A DNA stretch of 64,000 nucleotides, from assembly GCF_024055725.1 (NCBI RefSeq), contig NZ_JAMXMX010000009.1, positions 124,001 through 188,000 of the forward strand, written 5' to 3'. How positions within the stretch are numbered: position 1 is the first letter of the stretch; every line of letters starts with the position of its first letter. Source of the DNA: Actinoallomurus spadix. Its GTDB lineage: Bacteria > Actinomycetota > Actinomycetes > Streptosporangiales > Streptosporangiaceae. A program made the translations under genes and the position numbers. Under the pieces are notes generated by a model. The model saw only the letters and a list, made by a program, of their open reading frames with translations. It did not search any database and was not told where the DNA came from. Positions 1-8,409 of this stretch are shown piece after piece.

Positions 1-2
1 CC

Positions 3-521
3 GACGCCCGTAAGCCGAAGGTCACCTTCGGCGGCCCGTACGTCGTCACCCACCAGGACCTGATGGTCCGGGCGAACGACAACTCGATCACGAGCCTGCA
101 GTCGCTCAAGGGAAAGAAGCTGTGCGCGGTGTCCGGGTCGAACTCCTGGAAGAACATCACCGAGGGCACCAATAAGCTGAACGCCAAGGTCGCCGCGGTC
201 ACCGTCCCGGCCCAGGGCTACGAGGAGTGCATCACCAAGCTCAAGGGCGGCTCGGTCGACGCGGTCTCCACCGACGCGACCATCCTCGGCGGCTTCGCCG
301 TCCGTGAAGGCTCCCCGGTCAAGGTCGTCAACGCGCCGTTCACCGACGAGAAGTACGGCGTCGGCCTGAAGAAGGGCGACACCAAGACCTGCAACGCCGT
401 GAACGACGCCATCAAGTCGATGTACTCCGACGGCACCGCCAAGCAGCTGTGGGAGAAGTGGTTCGCCAAGGCGAACCTCCCGTTCGACGCGACCGCCCCC
501 GCCCCGGAAGGCTGCAGCTGA
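3..521 (+). CDS. gluB: Glutamate ABC transporter substrate-binding protein (3' part)
   Basis: The last 172 codons of a solute-binding protein are visible; the start lies before the window. The frame is open from base 3. It carries the hallmarks of the polar amino-acid binding family (SBP_bac_3): a GPYVVTHQDLMV strand, a CAVSGSNSW stretch, and the KYGVGLKKGDT and LWEKWFAKANLPF segments near the C-terminus. The mature protein would be tethered outside the membrane and deliver glutamate or a related amino acid to the permeases encoded just downstream. Two conserved Cys pairs (CAVSG/EECITK and KTCN/EGCS) fit the GluB subgroup. Calling the substrate glutamate rests on family resemblance and the gluBCD gene order. 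Confidence 0.88.
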   Translation, partial: DARKPKVTFGGPYVVTHQDLMVRANDNSITSLQSLKGKKLCAVSGSNSWKNITEGTNKLNAKVAAVTVPAQGYEECITKLKGGSVDAVSTDATILGGFAVREGSPVKVVNAPFTDEKYGVGLKKGDTKTCNAVNDAIKSMYSDGTAKQLWEKWFAKANLPFDATAPAPEGCS

Positions 522-593
522 GCCGCAGGTACGGGACCGGCGCCGGTGAGCCGCACGGCTCGCCGGCGCCGCTCGTAAGAGCGTAGGAGTGAG

Positions 594-1283
594 ATGAACT
601 GGAACGTACTCCTCGACTTCAGCCCGTTGGCGGACAACAGCGACAAGCTGCTCTCGGCGTTCTGGGCGAACATCCGGATCTCCGTGACGGTCGGCATCCT
701 GTCCCTGGTGCTCGGCACGCTGATCACCGCGATGCGCGTCTCGCCCGTCCGGGTGCTGCGGGTGGCCGGCGCGTTTTACGTCAACACGCTGCGGAACACC
801 CCGCTCACGCTGGTGCTGCTGTTCTGCAGCCTGGGGCTCAGTGACACGCTGAAGTTCAGGATCTCCCACACGCCGAGCATCAACTTCTTCTGGCTGGCGG
901 TCCTCGGCATGTCGGTCTACACGGCGGCCTTCGTGGCCGAGTCCCTGCGGGCCGGCATCAACACGGTGCCGATGGGGCAGGCGGAGGCGGCGCGGGCGAT
1001 CGGGCTCACCTTCACCCAGTCGCTGCGCATGGTGATCATGCCGCAGGCGTTCCGCGCCGTCATCGCGCCGCTCGGCAGCGTCATGATCGCGATGATCAAG
1101 AACACGACGGTGGTCCTGGTCGCCAGCTACTACGAGGCGGCGTCGCTGATGAAGGACATGTTCGAGCAGTACGGCGCGACCCTGCCGATCTTCATCGGTT
1201 TCGCGGTCGGCTTCATGTGCCTCACCCTGCCGACGGGCTTCTTCTTCAACTGGCTGGCCAAGCGGATGGCGGTGGTTCGATGA
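594..1283 (+). CDS. gluC: Glutamate ABC transporter permease GluC
   Basis: A 229-aa inner-membrane permease of the HisMQ/GlnP type. It has several hydrophobic segments and the cytoplasmic EAA loop (QAEAARAIGLTFTQSL, around residues 120-137) that docks the ATPase. The start ATG follows a GTAGGAGTGAG ribosome site about 70 bp after the binding-protein stop. It pairs with the next permease to form the heterodimeric channel of a polar amino-acid importer. The ATPase gene (gluA) is not in the window and should lie to the left of gluB, as is usual for gluABCD. Confidence 0.9.
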   Translation: MNWNVLLDFSPLADNSDKLLSAFWANIRISVTVGILSLVLGTLITAMRVSPVRVLRVAGAFYVNTLRNTPLTLVLLFCSLGLSDTLKFRISHTPSINFFWLAVLGMSVYTAAFVAESLRAGINTVPMGQAEAARAIGLTFTQSLRMVIMPQAFRAVIAPLGSVMIAMIKNTTVVLVASYYEAASLMKDMFEQYGATLPIFIGFAVGFMCLTLPTGFFFNWLAKRMAVVR

Positions 1284-2236
1284 GCACCGTGACGGAGACC
1301 AAGCCGGCGCCCCCGCGCGCCGCGAAGCGGCAGGCGTCCGTCCTGTTCGACGCGCCGGGTCCCAAGGCTCGGATGCGGCACAACATCCTGACGCTGATCT
1401 CGGCGATCGTCATCCTCGCGATCATCTACGTCGTCGTCGCGCGGTTCGACAAGGAGGGCCAGCTCCAGGGCAAGCTGTGGAAGCCGTTCATCGAGGTATC
1501 GACCTGGTCGGACTACATCCTCCCCGGCATCGGCGGCACGCTGAAGGCGGCGCTCGCCGGCGCCGTCCTGGCACTGCTCTTCGGAGTGCTGTTCGGGCTC
1601 GGGCGCATGTCCGACCACCGGTGGATCAGGATCCCGGCCGGCGCGGTCGTCGAGTTCTTCCGCGCCATCCCGCTGCTGATCCTCATCTTCTTCGTCTTCA
1701 GCGGCCCGCCCACGATCGCCAACGCGCTGAACCGCGAGTTCCCCGAGGTGACCGCCTTCACCGCGCTGGTCATCTCGCTGATGCTCTACAACGGCTCCGT
1801 GCTGGCGGAGATCTTCCGGGCGGGCATCAACGCGGTGCCCCGCGGCCAGTCGGAGGCGGCCTACGCGATCGGCCTGCGCAAGAGCGGCGTGATGCGGCTC
1901 ATCCTCATCCCGCAGGCCACGACCGCGATGATGCCCGCGATCGTCAGCCAGCTCGTCGTCCTGCTGAAGGACTCGGCGCTGGGCTGGATCATCTCCTATG
2001 AGGACCTGCTGAACACCGGGTACCGCCAGATCCCCACCCAGTACGGCAACCTCATCCCGGCCGCCATCGTCATCGCGCTGATCTACATCGCGATGAACCT
2101 CGCGCTCAGCTACCTGGCCACGTGGCTGGAGAAGCGCAGCCGGCGCAGCCGTAAGAGCGCCGCCAAGCCGATCGACGTGAGCACGGTGCCCGGCGCGGGC
2201 CTGACCGGCGAGGCCCCGGGAATGCCCTCCGCCTGA
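1280..2236 (+). CDS. gluD: Glutamate ABC transporter permease GluD
   Basis: A 318-aa partner permease that starts in an ATGA overlap with gluC, which signals translational coupling. It has a longer cytoplasmic N-terminus (about 35 residues, rich in Lys/Arg/Pro) before the first membrane segment (ILTLISAIVILAIIYVVVA). The EAA loop is QSEAAYAIGLRKSG. The C-terminal tail is cytoplasmic, and its last dozen codons lie inside a 32-bp tandem repeat that continues past the stop. The final residues LTGEAPGMPSA are therefore probably recent and not functional. Together with GluC it should form the membrane core of the importer. Confidence 0.9.
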   Translation: MSTVTETKPAPPRAAKRQASVLFDAPGPKARMRHNILTLISAIVILAIIYVVVARFDKEGQLQGKLWKPFIEVSTWSDYILPGIGGTLKAALAGAVLALLFGVLFGLGRMSDHRWIRIPAGAVVEFFRAIPLLILIFFVFSGPPTIANALNREFPEVTAFTALVISLMLYNGSVLAEIFRAGINAVPRGQSEAAYAIGLRKSGVMRLILIPQATTAMMPAIVSQLVVLLKDSALGWIISYEDLLNTGYRQIPTQYGNLIPAAIVIALIYIAMNLALSYLATWLEKRSRRSRKSAAKPIDVSTVPGAGLTGEAPGMPSA

Positions 2237-2350
2237 CCGGCGAGGCCTCCCGGGGGCCCCTCCGCCTGACGGCGAGGCTCCCCTGAGGTCGTCGGCCTGA
2301 CCCGCGAGGTGCCCCGGGACGCCCTTCGCGTGGCCCGGCGAGAGCCCGGA
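2200..2350 (+). repeat. 32-bp minisatellite across the gluD stop
   Basis: About 4.5 diverged copies of a unit beginning CCTGACCGGCGAGG start near 2200, 2232, 2265, 2296 and (weaker) 2329. Copy 1 encodes the C-terminus of GluD; the rest is non-coding. Unit length drifts between 31 and 33 bp. The array ends directly at the transcription terminator. Confidence 0.75.
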
Positions 2351-2379
2351 ACGGGCCGGTGGAAATCCACCGGCCCGTT
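2350..2379 (+). terminator. Strong hairpin terminator of the glu operon
   Basis: A perfect inverted repeat: AACGGGCCGGTGG, loop AAAT, CCACCGGCCCGTT, followed by TCGTGTTT. It lies about 115 bp after the gluD stop and before the next gene's start, so it most likely ends the glutamate-transporter transcript. Confidence 0.85.
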
Positions 2380-2471
2380 TCGTGTTTCCCCGGCCACACC
2401 CGGCGATGTTCAGGCGGGTCAAGTATCGGGTCGAGGTCCCATCGGCGTCCTGTTTGCGAGACGATTCCGAT

Positions 2472-4475
2472 ATGACCGCTCGCGCTACCGCCCCCTATGG
2501 ATCCTGGTCCTCTCCGATCTCCGCCGCCGACGTGGCCCGCGCGCGCCTGCGACTCAGTTACCCCACCATCCACGGTGATCGCGTGTGGTGGCAGGAGACC
2601 CGTCCGGAGAAGGGCGGCCGGACGACGATCGTGCGGTCCGGCGTGGACCTGCTGCCCGCGCCGTGGGACGCCCGTACCCGCGTGCACGAGTACGGCGGGC
2701 GGTCCTACCTTCCCCTCCCCGACGGCGACTTCGTCTTCGCCAACTACGAGGACCAGCGGCTGTACCGCCTCACCCCGGGCGAGCTGCCCCGGCCGCTGAC
2801 CCCCGAACCCGCGCAGCCCGCCGGTCTGCGCTACGCCGACTTCGCGCTCTCCCCCGACGCGCGGCACCTGTGGTGCGTCTGCGAGGGCCACACCACCGCG
2901 GGCGTACGCCGGGCGATCGTCGCGGTCCCGGTCGACGGCAGCGCCGCGGAGGACGCCACGGCGATCCGCGAACTCGTCAGCGGCTCCGACTTCTACGCCT
3001 ACCCGACCCCGTCCCCGGAGGGCGGCCACCTCGCCTGGATGCAGTGGAGCCACCCGCGGATGCCGTGGGACGGCACCGAGGTGCGGGTCGCCGCGTTCGA
3101 CGAGACGGGCGCGCTGGACGCCCCGCGGCCGGTCAAGGGCGGGCTGAGCGAGTCGGCGCTCGCCCCCACGTGGCTGAGCGAGTCCCGGCTGTACGTCGTG
3201 TCCGACTGGCCGGGCTGGTGGAACCTGTACGAGGTCGGCCTGCACGGCGAGTCGCCGCAGGCGCTGTACCCGGCCGAGGAGGAGTTCGCCGGGCCGCTGT
3301 GGCAGCTCGGCGGCCGCCCGTACGCCGTCCTGGACGACGGCCGCATCGCCGTGCTGCACGGCCAGGGCGACCAGCGGCTCGGCCTGTACGACCCCGAGAC
3401 CGCCGACCTCGTCGACTTCGACCTGCCCTACACCGACTGGAAGCCGCAGCTGTCCGCCGACGGGACGAGCATCGTGGGCATCGCCGGCGCGCCCGACATC
3501 CCCTGGTCGGTGGTCGTCGTGGACGCCGACAGCGGCGAGGCGAAGGTGCTGCGCAGCGAGTTGGACTCCCCGCCCGAGGCGGCCTACCTCCCGCTGCCGC
3601 GCGCCCAGGAGCTCGAAGGCCCGTTCGGGCGTCCCGTGCACGCCTACGTGTACCCGCCGTCCAACCCGGCCTTCCAGGCCCCCGAGGGTGAGCTGCCGCC
3701 GTACGTCGTGTTCGTACACGGCGGCCCGACCGGGCACAGCACGAGCGTGCTGGACCTGGAGATCGCCTACTTCACCAGCCGGGGCATCGGCGTGGTCGAC
3801 GTGAACTACGGCGGCTCGACCGGGTACGGCCGCGCCTACCGCGAACGGCTGCGCCGCCAGTGGGGGATCGTGGACGTCGAGGACAGCGTCGCCGCCGCCG
3901 AGGCGCTCGTCCGCGGCGGCGCCGCCGACCCCGCGCGGCTGGCCATCCGCGGCGGCAGCGCCGGCGGCTGGACGACGCTGTGCGCGGTCACGCACACGGA
4001 CCTGTTCAAGGCGGGCACCTCCTACTTCGGCATCTCCGACCCGCAGAACTGGCTCAAGGAGACCCACGACTTCGAATCGACCTACCTGTACGGGCTGATC
4101 GGGCCGATCCCCGGCTTCGAGCGCACGTACGAGGAGCGCTCCCCCATCGCGCGCGCGTCGGAGGTCGCCTGCCCCGTGCTGCTCCTGCAGGGACTGGACG
4201 ACCCGATCGTCTCCCCGCCCCAGTCCGAGCGGTTCGCCGAGGCCATGGCGGGCAAGGGGACGCCGTACGCGTACCTGACGTTCGCGGGTGAGTCACACGG
4301 GTTCCGGCGGGCGGACACCGTCATCGCCTGCCTGGAGGCCGAGCTCGCCTTCTACGGGCAGACGCTCGGATTCGAACCGAAGGACGTCGCGCCGATCGAA
4401 CTCACCGCCGGCCGCCCGCCGGCCGGGTCGCCGGAGGAGGCCGCCGGTGCGGAGGAGGCGGACACGACGTCGTGA
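2472..4475 (+). CDS. Prolyl oligopeptidase-family (S9) serine peptidase
   Basis: A 667-aa protein with an N-terminal beta-propeller (roughly residues 1-400, WD40-like repeats such as DFALSPDARHLW) and a C-terminal alpha/beta-hydrolase domain. The catalytic triad is readable: Ser496 in GGSAGGW, Asp577 in LQGLDDPIV and His609 in GESHGF. This is the acyl-aminoacyl or dipeptidyl peptidase type found widely in actinomycetes. No signal peptide is seen, so it is expected in the cytoplasm, trimming short peptides. The ATG at 2472 is preferred over earlier in-frame codons because the upstream stretch is non-conserved, terminator-proximal DNA. The C-terminal 30 residues are Ala/Glu/Pro-rich and probably disordered. 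It is a single-gene transcript convergent with rny. Confidence 0.87.
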   Translation: MTARATAPYGSWSSPISAADVARARLRLSYPTIHGDRVWWQETRPEKGGRTTIVRSGVDLLPAPWDARTRVHEYGGRSYLPLPDGDFVFANYEDQRLYRLTPGELPRPLTPEPAQPAGLRYADFALSPDARHLWCVCEGHTTAGVRRAIVAVPVDGSAAEDATAIRELVSGSDFYAYPTPSPEGGHLAWMQWSHPRMPWDGTEVRVAAFDETGALDAPRPVKGGLSESALAPTWLSESRLYVVSDWPGWWNLYEVGLHGESPQALYPAEEEFAGPLWQLGGRPYAVLDDGRIAVLHGQGDQRLGLYDPETADLVDFDLPYTDWKPQLSADGTSIVGIAGAPDIPWSVVVVDADSGEAKVLRSELDSPPEAAYLPLPRAQELEGPFGRPVHAYVYPPSNPAFQAPEGELPPYVVFVHGGPTGHSTSVLDLEIAYFTSRGIGVVDVNYGGSTGYGRAYRERLRRQWGIVDVEDSVAAAEALVRGGAADPARLAIRGGSAGGWTTLCAVTHTDLFKAGTSYFGISDPQNWLKETHDFESTYLYGLIGPIPGFERTYEERSPIARASEVACPVLLLQGLDDPIVSPPQSERFAEAMAGKGTPYAYLTFAGESHGFRRADTVIACLEAELAFYGQTLGFEPKDVAPIELTAGRPPAGSPEEAAGAEEADTTS

Positions 4476-4505
4476 GGAGCGCGCCCCGGTCGCCGCGCCG
4501 GTCGC

Positions 4506-6089
4506 TCAGCGGGCGAACTCCGTGGCGCGCGACTCGCGGACCACGGTGATCCGGATCTGACCGGGGTAGGTCAGCTCCTCCTCGACCTGCTTGGCGATGT
4601 CGTGCGCGATGACCTGCGCCTGCAGGTCATCGACCGAGTCGGGCCGCACCATCACCCGGATCTCGCGGCCGGCCTGCATGGCGAAGACCTTCTCGACGCC
4701 CTCGCGGGTGGCCGCGATCTCCTCGAGCCGTTCGAGGCGCTTGACGTACGCCTCCAGCGACTCCCGCCGCGCGCCCGGACGGCCCCCGCTGATGGCGTCG
4801 GCCGCCTGGGTGAGCACCGCCTCCACGGTGCGTACCTCGACCTCGTTGTGGTGCGCCTCGATGGCGTGTACGACGTCCTCGTCCTCACCGTACCGCCGGG
4901 CGATCTCCGCGCCGATCAGCGCGTGGCTGCCCTCGACCTCGTGGGTCAGCGCCTTGCCGATGTCGTGCAGCAGCGTGCACCGCTTCAGCAGCGGAACCGG
5001 CAGCTTCAGCTCGGCCGCCATGATTCCGGCCAGGTGCGCCGACTCGATCAGGTGCGCCAGGACGTTCTGCCCGTACGACGTGCGGTATCGCAGGCGGCCC
5101 AGCAGCGTGATCAGCTCGGGGTGCATGTCGGTGAGCCCGAGTTCCATCAGGGCGTCCTCACCGGCGCGCACGCAGCGCTGCTCGACCTCGGCCTTGCTGT
5201 GCTCGTAGATCTCCTCGATCCGCTGCGGATGGATCCGGCCGTCGAGGACGAGCTTCTCCAGCGTCAGCCGGCCGACCTCCCGGCGTACGGGATCGAAGCA
5301 GCTGAGCAGCACGGCCTCGGGCGTGTCGTCGATGATGAGGTTCACGCCGGTCGTCGTCTCGAAGGACCGGATGTTGCGGCCCTCGCGGCCGATGATCCGG
5401 CCCTTCATCTCGTCGCTGGGCAGGTGCAGCACCGACACGACCGACTCGGCGGTCTGCTCGCTCGCGACCCGCTGGATCGCCAGCGTCACGATCTTGCGGG
5501 CGCGCTTCTCGCCCTCGTCGCGCGCCTCGTTCTCGATCTCCCGCGTGATCAGCGCGGCCTCGCGCTTGGCCTGGTTCTCGATCAGGGAGACAAGCTCGGT
5601 CTTGGCCTGGTCGGCGGTGAGCCCGGCGGCCTGCTCGAGCACGCTCTTGCGCTCGTCGTCGAGCCGGTCGAGTGCGGCCCGCCGTTCCTTCAGCGCCTGC
5701 TTGGCGTCGGCCAGTTCCCGGGCCCGCTCCTCGAGGCGGCGCACCTCATCGTCCAGCCGGTGCTCACGCTCGGCGAGCCGGGCCTCGCGGCGTTCGAGGT
5801 CCTCGCGGAGCGCCCGCAGGTCCTCCTTCAGCGACCTGATCTCGTCCTCGACCTCGGACCGGGCCGCCGCGGACAGCTCCCGGGCCCTCGCCTCGGCGTC
5901 GCTGAGGATCTCCTGGGCGTCGGAGCGGGCCTTCGCGACGATCTCGTCCGCGCCTCGCTGCGCCTCCGCCTGCTCCTCGTCCGCCGCCACGCGGCGCGCG
6001 GCGGTGTCGAGGCGGCGGAGCACGACGAGGACAAGGACGACCAGTGCCAGGATGACCACCAGTGCCGCACCTGTCACGACGTAGATCAC
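4506..6089 (-). CDS. rny: Ribonuclease Y
   Basis: A 527-aa membrane-anchored endoribonuclease that starts mRNA decay. It has one N-terminal transmembrane helix (residues about 2-25), a long charged coiled coil (about 30-200, rich in E/R/A heptads), a KH RNA-binding domain with GRIIGREGRNIRSFE, and an HD domain with the metal-binding LLHDIGKA motif. Length matches the family (about 520 aa). It follows recX in the actinobacterial recA-recX-rny neighbourhood, although here an AraC/VOC pair lies between them. The start is GTG or ATG at the N-terminus MIYVV, preceded by a GAGGAGAGGGG ribosome site. Confidence 0.95.
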   Translation of the reverse strand: MIYVVTGAALVVILALVVLVLVVLRRLDTAARRVAADEEQAEAQRGADEIVAKARSDAQEILSDAEARARELSAAARSEVEDEIRSLKEDLRALREDLERREARLAEREHRLDDEVRRLEERARELADAKQALKERRAALDRLDDERKSVLEQAAGLTADQAKTELVSLIENQAKREAALITREIENEARDEGEKRARKIVTLAIQRVASEQTAESVVSVLHLPSDEMKGRIIGREGRNIRSFETTTGVNLIIDDTPEAVLLSCFDPVRREVGRLTLEKLVLDGRIHPQRIEEIYEHSKAEVEQRCVRAGEDALMELGLTDMHPELITLLGRLRYRTSYGQNVLAHLIESAHLAGIMAAELKLPVPLLKRCTLLHDIGKALTHEVEGSHALIGAEIARRYGEDEDVVHAIEAHHNEVEVRTVEAVLTQAADAISGGRPGARRESLEAYVKRLERLEEIAATREGVEKVFAMQAGREIRVMVRPDSVDDLQAQVIAHDIAKQVEEELTYPGQIRITVVRESRATEFAR

Positions 6090-6534
6090 GGCACTGACCC
6101 CTCTCCTCGACGCTGCGCCACCAGGAGGCCCTGATGTCGGCGACGCGAGGCGTTACGGGCGCGCCGTGCGGTCGTCCCGGGACGGCCGCGACCAGCACCC
6201 CCGGCGAGCCGCCGGACGCGCGCGGTCAAGCGGGCTCCGGAGCGTTCCAGAACCCTGCTATGCGAACCACCGGCCGCGGGAGCCGGACACAACACTCTTC
6301 AGCTGGTCGAACGCGGTCAGTCCTATGGCAATCCGCACTGCGCGGAGTAACACCTCACTGCCGTAACCGTAAGCGGCCAAGAGGTAATGGGCAAGAAAAG
6401 ACCCCACGATCCGGACGATTCGCTCGATCTTTCTTGTAACGGTCCATGTCAGGGCCGGACCGGGGTGTGGGCGGGTCACCGCCATGATCGACTATGTGCA
6501 GCACGCCCGGTGAGGGCACGCAGTCATGATCGTG
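6090..6534. other. Gap upstream of rny with one weak small ORF
   Basis: A 445-bp stretch between rny and the AraC gene. It should hold the rny promoter and leader. Its GC content falls visibly in the middle (about 6290-6440), in contrast to neighbouring genes. The only open frame with a protein-like residue pattern is the 75-codon minus-strand ORF listed separately. I see no terminator hairpin or RNA gene. Confidence 0.5.
6258..6485 (-). CDS. Possible small amphipathic/membrane protein (weak)
   Basis: A 75-codon minus-strand ORF upstream of rny. After about 15 atypical residues, the translation has a plausible hydrophobic core: IERIVRIVGSFLAHYLLAAY, then LLRAVRIAIGLTAFDQLKSV. This could form one or two membrane-associated helices. 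Third-position G/C is clearly lower than in flanking genes, which argues against a normal long-resident gene. No convincing ribosome site is seen for the ATG, and a later start within the frame is possible. I do not recognise the family. It may be a real small protein co-oriented with rny or a chance frame in the rny leader. Confidence 0.28.
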   Translation of the reverse strand: MAVTRPHPGPALTWTVTRKIERIVRIVGSFLAHYLLAAYGYGSEVLLRAVRIAIGLTAFDQLKSVVSGSRGRWFA

Positions 6535-7317
6535 TCACCGAGCCGGCGCCGCGCCGCCTCCGGAGGCGCGGCGTTCGGCCAGCAGCCCGGATGGCGTCAG
6601 CCCCGCCAGAGCCCGCACCTCACGGCTCAGATGCGCCTGATCGGCGTACCCCGCGGCGGCCGCGAGCCCGGCCAGCGAACGCTCCGGGCCGGGCAGCGTT
6701 CCGGCCCGGTCGGACAGCGCCAGGAAACGCTGGAGGCGCGCCACGCGCCGCAGTGTGCGCGGCTCCAGCCCGGTACGGGCCAGGATCAGCCGGCGCAACT
6801 GCCGCTCGGACAGCCCGGCCTCCTCCGCGATGCCGGCGACCCGCGCTCCGGTCCCCATGAGACGGCGAACGGCGTACTCGGCCCGCCGGTCCTCCGGCCG
6901 GCGGGCCACGGCGGACGGCCAGGGCCGGCCACGCCGCACGGCGTCCGCGATCCGCCCGGCCTCCGCGGCCGGGAACACCTCGCCGAGCGGCACCTGGAGA
7001 TCGCGCAGCTCGTACGCCGGCAGGCCGAGCACCACGCCGATCATGGCGGGGCGGATGCGCAGCCCCCGCAGCCGCTCCCCACCGCGCAGCCACGGCAGGA
7101 CGGGCTCCGTCGCGGCTCCGACGACGACCGCGCTCCCGTCCACGGAGACGATCACGTCGGCGCAGGCGTCCGGCAGCACCCGCTGCACGTAACCGTCCAC
7201 ACGCTCATCGACGCGCTGCTCCCACCGGCACCGCGCGAACGGATGCGGTTCCGCCGGGGCGACCTCCCAGTAGACCGACCCGGTGTCCGAACCGGTGTCC
7301 GAACCGTTCAAGACCAC
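6535..7317 (-). CDS. AraC-family transcriptional regulator (DUF6597-type N-terminus)
   Basis: About 260 aa. The N-terminal half (to about residue 150) resembles the DUF6597 effector-like domain: WRYRVDGYVQRVLPDACADVIV-type core, then GLRIRPAM. The C-terminal part has the double helix-turn-helix of AraC: AGIAEEAGLSERQLRRL, then LAAAAGYADQAHLSREV and LAGLTPSGLL. It is divergent from the VOC gene, so it probably controls that gene and itself. A GGGGGAGG ribosome site abuts the GTG at 7317 but is well spaced (6 nt) for the in-frame TTG at 7311, which may be the true start. A 12-bp tandem duplication encodes the SDTGSDTG near the N-terminus. Confidence 0.82.
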   Translation of the reverse strand: MVLNGSDTGSDTGSVYWEVAPAEPHPFARCRWEQRVDERVDGYVQRVLPDACADVIVSVDGSAVVVGAATEPVLPWLRGGERLRGLRIRPAMIGVVLGLPAYELRDLQVPLGEVFPAAEAGRIADAVRRGRPWPSAVARRPEDRRAEYAVRRLMGTGARVAGIAEEAGLSERQLRRLILARTGLEPRTLRRVARLQRFLALSDRAGTLPGPERSLAGLAAAAGYADQAHLSREVRALAGLTPSGLLAERRASGGGAAPAR

Positions 7318-7346
7318 CCTCCCCCGCCCGCGCCATGCTGGGACGC

Positions 7347-7793
7347 ATGGAACAGCAGGCACACTTCATCACCCTGTCGACGCCCGACCTCGGCGCCGCC
7401 CGGGCCTTCTACCGCGACGGGCTCGGCTGGACACCGCTCCTGGACGTGCCCGGAGAGATCATCTTCTTCCAGATCGCCCCCGGCCTGGTCCTCGGCCTGT
7501 TCGATACAGCCAAGTTCGTCGCCGACCTGCAGGGCCGGCCGAACGACGGGAGACTCGGCGGCCTCACCCTCTCCCAGAACGTTCCGACCCCCACGGACGT
7601 CGACGCCACCGTGAAACGCGCCGTCGAGGCCGGCGGCAGGCTCGTCAAGAGCCCGCAGACCGCGGCGTTCGGCGGCTACCACGGCCACGTCGCCGACCCG
7701 AACGGCGTCGTCTGGGAGATCTGCCACAACCCCGGCTGGCGGGTCGACGAGACCGGCCGCGTCCACCTGGAACCGATCGCGGACACCCCTTAG
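7347..7793 (+). CDS. VOC-family (glyoxalase/bleomycin-resistance fold) protein
   Basis: A 148-aa single-domain vicinal-oxygen-chelate protein with the paired beta-alpha-beta-beta-beta modules: FITLSTPDLGAARAFYRDGLGW at the N-terminus and GGYHGHVADPNGVVWEICHNP at the C-terminus. The usual C-terminal metal-ligand Glu is present in VWEI. Members bind or detoxify small electrophiles, or act as dioxygenases; the substrate cannot be read from sequence. The ATG at 7347 gives the standard N-terminus (MEQQAHFITL); an ATG 12 bp earlier is possible. It is transcribed divergently from the AraC gene. Confidence 0.85.
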   Translation: MEQQAHFITLSTPDLGAARAFYRDGLGWTPLLDVPGEIIFFQIAPGLVLGLFDTAKFVADLQGRPNDGRLGGLTLSQNVPTPTDVDATVKRAVEAGGRLVKSPQTAAFGGYHGHVADPNGVVWEICHNPGWRVDETGRVHLEPIADTP

Positions 7794-7870
7794 GGAACCG
7801 GGCTCGGCCGTGGAGCACAAATTCGGAACGTCCTCGGCGCCTTCGACCCCCTCAACGTGTCAGCGACAGA

Positions 7871-7899
7871 CATTGCCGATAAGGGCGAAATAGGCAATG
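7871..7899. promoter_or_regulatory. Inverted repeat upstream of small secreted-protein gene
   Basis: CATTGCC and GGCAATG are perfect 7-bp arms separated by 15 nt. A further GTTGCCGATA repeats the left arm with its flank. It lies about 120 bp before the GTG of the secreted-protein gene in lower-GC DNA, so it may be an operator or leader hairpin. Confidence 0.4.
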
Positions 7900-8018
7900 T
7901 TGCCGATATTCCGGCCACCTACGCCGATGCCATACTCGGCCACATTCGTCACTCGACGTGGCCGAACCAGTCAGGCGAGTCGACATCCCCGACAAATCTG
8001 TCAAAACAAGGAGGACAA

Positions 8019-8282
8019 GTGCAACGTAGGGTACTCGGTAGATTGGGCATCGCCATCGGCGTCGCAGCCGCGGGAGCGGCGCTTTCCCTCTCCAGCGCGG
8101 CATCCGCTTTCGCGGACGACCCTGGGGTGCCGATCTCGCACGCACCGTTGGGTGCCGTGGGCCCCTACGCGACGTACACAGACTGTGTGTACGCGGGGAA
8201 CTCCGCTGCCCAGCAGGGCCTGCTTTGGGGATTCTCCTGCACCCAGCGCTCCGACGGTTGGTATTACCTGAACCCGCGGTGA
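8019..8282 (+). CDS. Small secreted protein with a disulfide-type cysteine pair
   Basis: 87 aa starting at GTG with an excellent AAGGAGGA ribosome site. Residues 1 to about 35 form a Sec signal peptide: QRRVLGRLGIAIGVAAAGAA, then ASAFA with likely cleavage before DDPG. The mature part is about 52 residues with two cysteines (DCVYAG and GFSCTQ) that could form one disulfide, and an aromatic C-terminus WYYLNPR. The pattern resembles the small secreted proteins abundant in Streptomyces-like genomes, whose function is unknown. A strong hairpin follows the gene, so it is probably monocistronic. Confidence 0.7.
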   Translation: MQRRVLGRLGIAIGVAAAGAALSLSSAASAFADDPGVPISHAPLGAVGPYATYTDCVYAGNSAAQQGLLWGFSCTQRSDGWYYLNPR

Positions 8283-8329
8283 TCGCGCCCTTCGGGTCGC
8301 AGCGACATCATCGCACACGCCCCTGAGCC

Positions 8330-8364
8330 GGCATGGTCAGGATCGGTGAGATCCCGACCATGCC
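8330..8364. terminator. Long hairpin between the secreted protein and recX
   Basis: GGCATGGTC pairs with GACCATGCC around an inner GGATC/GATCC stem, with one A-C mismatch. It lies between convergent genes, about 48 bp after the secreted-protein stop and 46 bp from the end of recX, so it can serve both. Confidence 0.75.
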
Positions 8365-8409
8365 GCTTCAAGGACCGCTTTCGTATCCCGGCCTGAAGGC
8401 ACTACGGAC

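Noticed and set aside
1130-2422. A 430-codon Asp/Arg-rich minus-strand frame opposite gluCD
   Set aside because: It is an antisense shadow of two well-defined permease genes.
2106-4067. A 653-codon minus-strand frame opposite the S9 peptidase and gluD end
   Set aside because: Composition is typical of a shadow frame; the plus strand has a full catalytic triad.
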